Source: Oscillospiraceae bacterium
GTDB lineage: Bacteria; Bacillota; Clostridia; Oscillospirales; Oscillospiraceae
Assembly: GCA_017540565.1 (NCBI GenBank)
Contig: JAFYAU010000044.1
Location: forward strand, 1 to 43,325
DNA length: 43,325 nucleotides
Direction: 5' to 3'
In this document: positions 42,931-43,325 of the stretch, in pieces
Layout of the letters: each line of letters starts with the position of its first letter
How positions within the stretch are numbered: position 1 is the first letter of the stretch
Notes under the pieces: generated by a model
Seen by the model: only the letters and a program-made list of their open reading frames with translations
What the model was told of the DNA's origin: nothing
Databases searched by the model: none
Made by a program: the position numbers and the translations under genes

Positions 42931-43325
42931 ATGAAGAAATTGAAAAATTTGATCGCTCTTCTGCTCGCGGCGCTGCTGGTCATCAGCCTTGCAGCCTGCG
43001 GAAGCAGCGCATCCACTAATACTGATAATACAACCTCTGCAGTAGAGAAGTCTGAGACCGCTACTGCAAGCGACAATTCTGAAAACACAGAAAGCAACGT
43101 GCCCGATGATTTCCCCGGCGAACCCCCTGAAGGTGGTCCGGGGGACACCCCTCCGGACAAGCCGGATGGAAACGGAGGTCCCGGCGGTGCGCCTGGCGGA
43201 GCTCCCGGCGGAAGCAGCGCGGATATCGATTACACAGCGTCTGTTGAGATTACTTCCGGAGATTCTCAGAGCAGTCAGACCTACGCCAGTACCACGGCTG
43301 ACGAGAGCGCCCTGCTGATCTCCAC
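42931..43325 (+). CDS. N-terminal part of an exported lipoprotein (runs off the window)
   Basis: The visible 131 residues start with MKKLKNLIALLLAALLVISLAAC, a textbook lipoprotein signal with lipobox LAAC and lipidated Cys23. A Ser/Thr/Asp/Asn-rich linker follows, then a Pro-Gly-rich stretch (GGPGGAPGGAPGG). The stretch DIDYTASVEITSGDSQSSQ then begins what looks like a beta-rich repeat domain. I suspect a right-handed beta-helix adhesin or carbohydrate-binding protein from the style of this start, but the decisive part is outside the window. GGAGG lies eight bases before ATG 42931 and sits in a perfect hairpin. The gene is somewhat lower in GC than its neighbours. Confidence 0.85.
   Translation, partial: MKKLKNLIALLLAALLVISLAACGSSASTNTDNTTSAVEKSETATASDNSENTESNVPDDFPGEPPEGGPGDTPPDKPDGNGGPGGAPGGAPGGSSADIDYTASVEITSGDSQSSQTYASTTADESALLIS

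Noticed and set aside
42738..43019. A 93-codon frame after rny
   Set aside because: It reads through the rny terminator and overlaps the lipoprotein in another frame. Its translation is not protein-like.

Overview
This is a GC-rich (roughly 60 %) bacterial chromosome segment packed with genes on both strands. Three features point to a Firmicute of class Clostridia, probably a gut or rumen lineage: T-box leaders, strong GGAGG ribosome binding sites with sigma-A type promoters, and lipoproteins plus long modular exported proteins without an outer-membrane apparatus. Species cannot be named from the sequence. Most of the window is ordinary core genome. The less ordinary parts are the giant protease, the SOS cassette, a toxin-antitoxin pair, the copper module and several RNA or DNA control elements.

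Layout. 1-9195: the tail of a Pro-Glu-rich exported protein, a flavodoxin-like reductase (minus), deoD, a 2073-residue secreted subtilisin-type protease with dockerin-like, Ig-like and cohesin-like modules, and a small acidic lipoprotein. 9267-12236 (minus): gdhA, then an unknown 177-aa gene and a PfkB sugar kinase. 12488-18926 (minus): cysE-cysS-polA-rimI-tsaD, headed by a cysteine T-box, with ATGA stop/start overlaps at three junctions. 18910-21974 (minus): a LexA-like repressor, Y-family polymerase, YolD-like protein and SRAP (YedK/HMCES) operon behind a palindromic operator. 22060-22730: phd-doc. 22819-25199 (minus): a small (p)ppGpp synthetase and an FAD oxidoreductase.

25246-27159: a sodium:solute symporter under a second T-box. 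27231-31429: a zinc-ribbon protein, aspartate kinase, a flavodoxin-ferredoxin fusion and a PurF-like protein that lacks the N-terminal cysteine nucleophile. 31484-33813 (minus): csoR and a P1B metal ATPase, with two CsoR-like operators over the ATPase promoter. 33897-39686 (minus): glyS, split transketolase, a small membrane protein, mnmE and an unknown membrane-anchored protein. 39731-43325 (plus): tRNA-Gly(CCC), mnmA, rny and the start of a lipoprotein whose ribosome binding site lies inside a perfect 12-bp hairpin.

How the parts work together. The cysteine T-box ties cysteine precursor synthesis and charging of tRNA-Cys to tRNA-Cys charging state, and may extend to polA-rimI-tsaD because no terminator is evident after cysS. 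The LexA-like cassette joins an SOS-type repressor, an error-prone polymerase and an abasic-site crosslinking protein in one transcript. MnmA, MnmE, TsaD, CysRS, GlyRS and tRNA-Gly give the window a strong tRNA-biology flavour. I found no CRISPR array, insertion sequence, prophage or rRNA.
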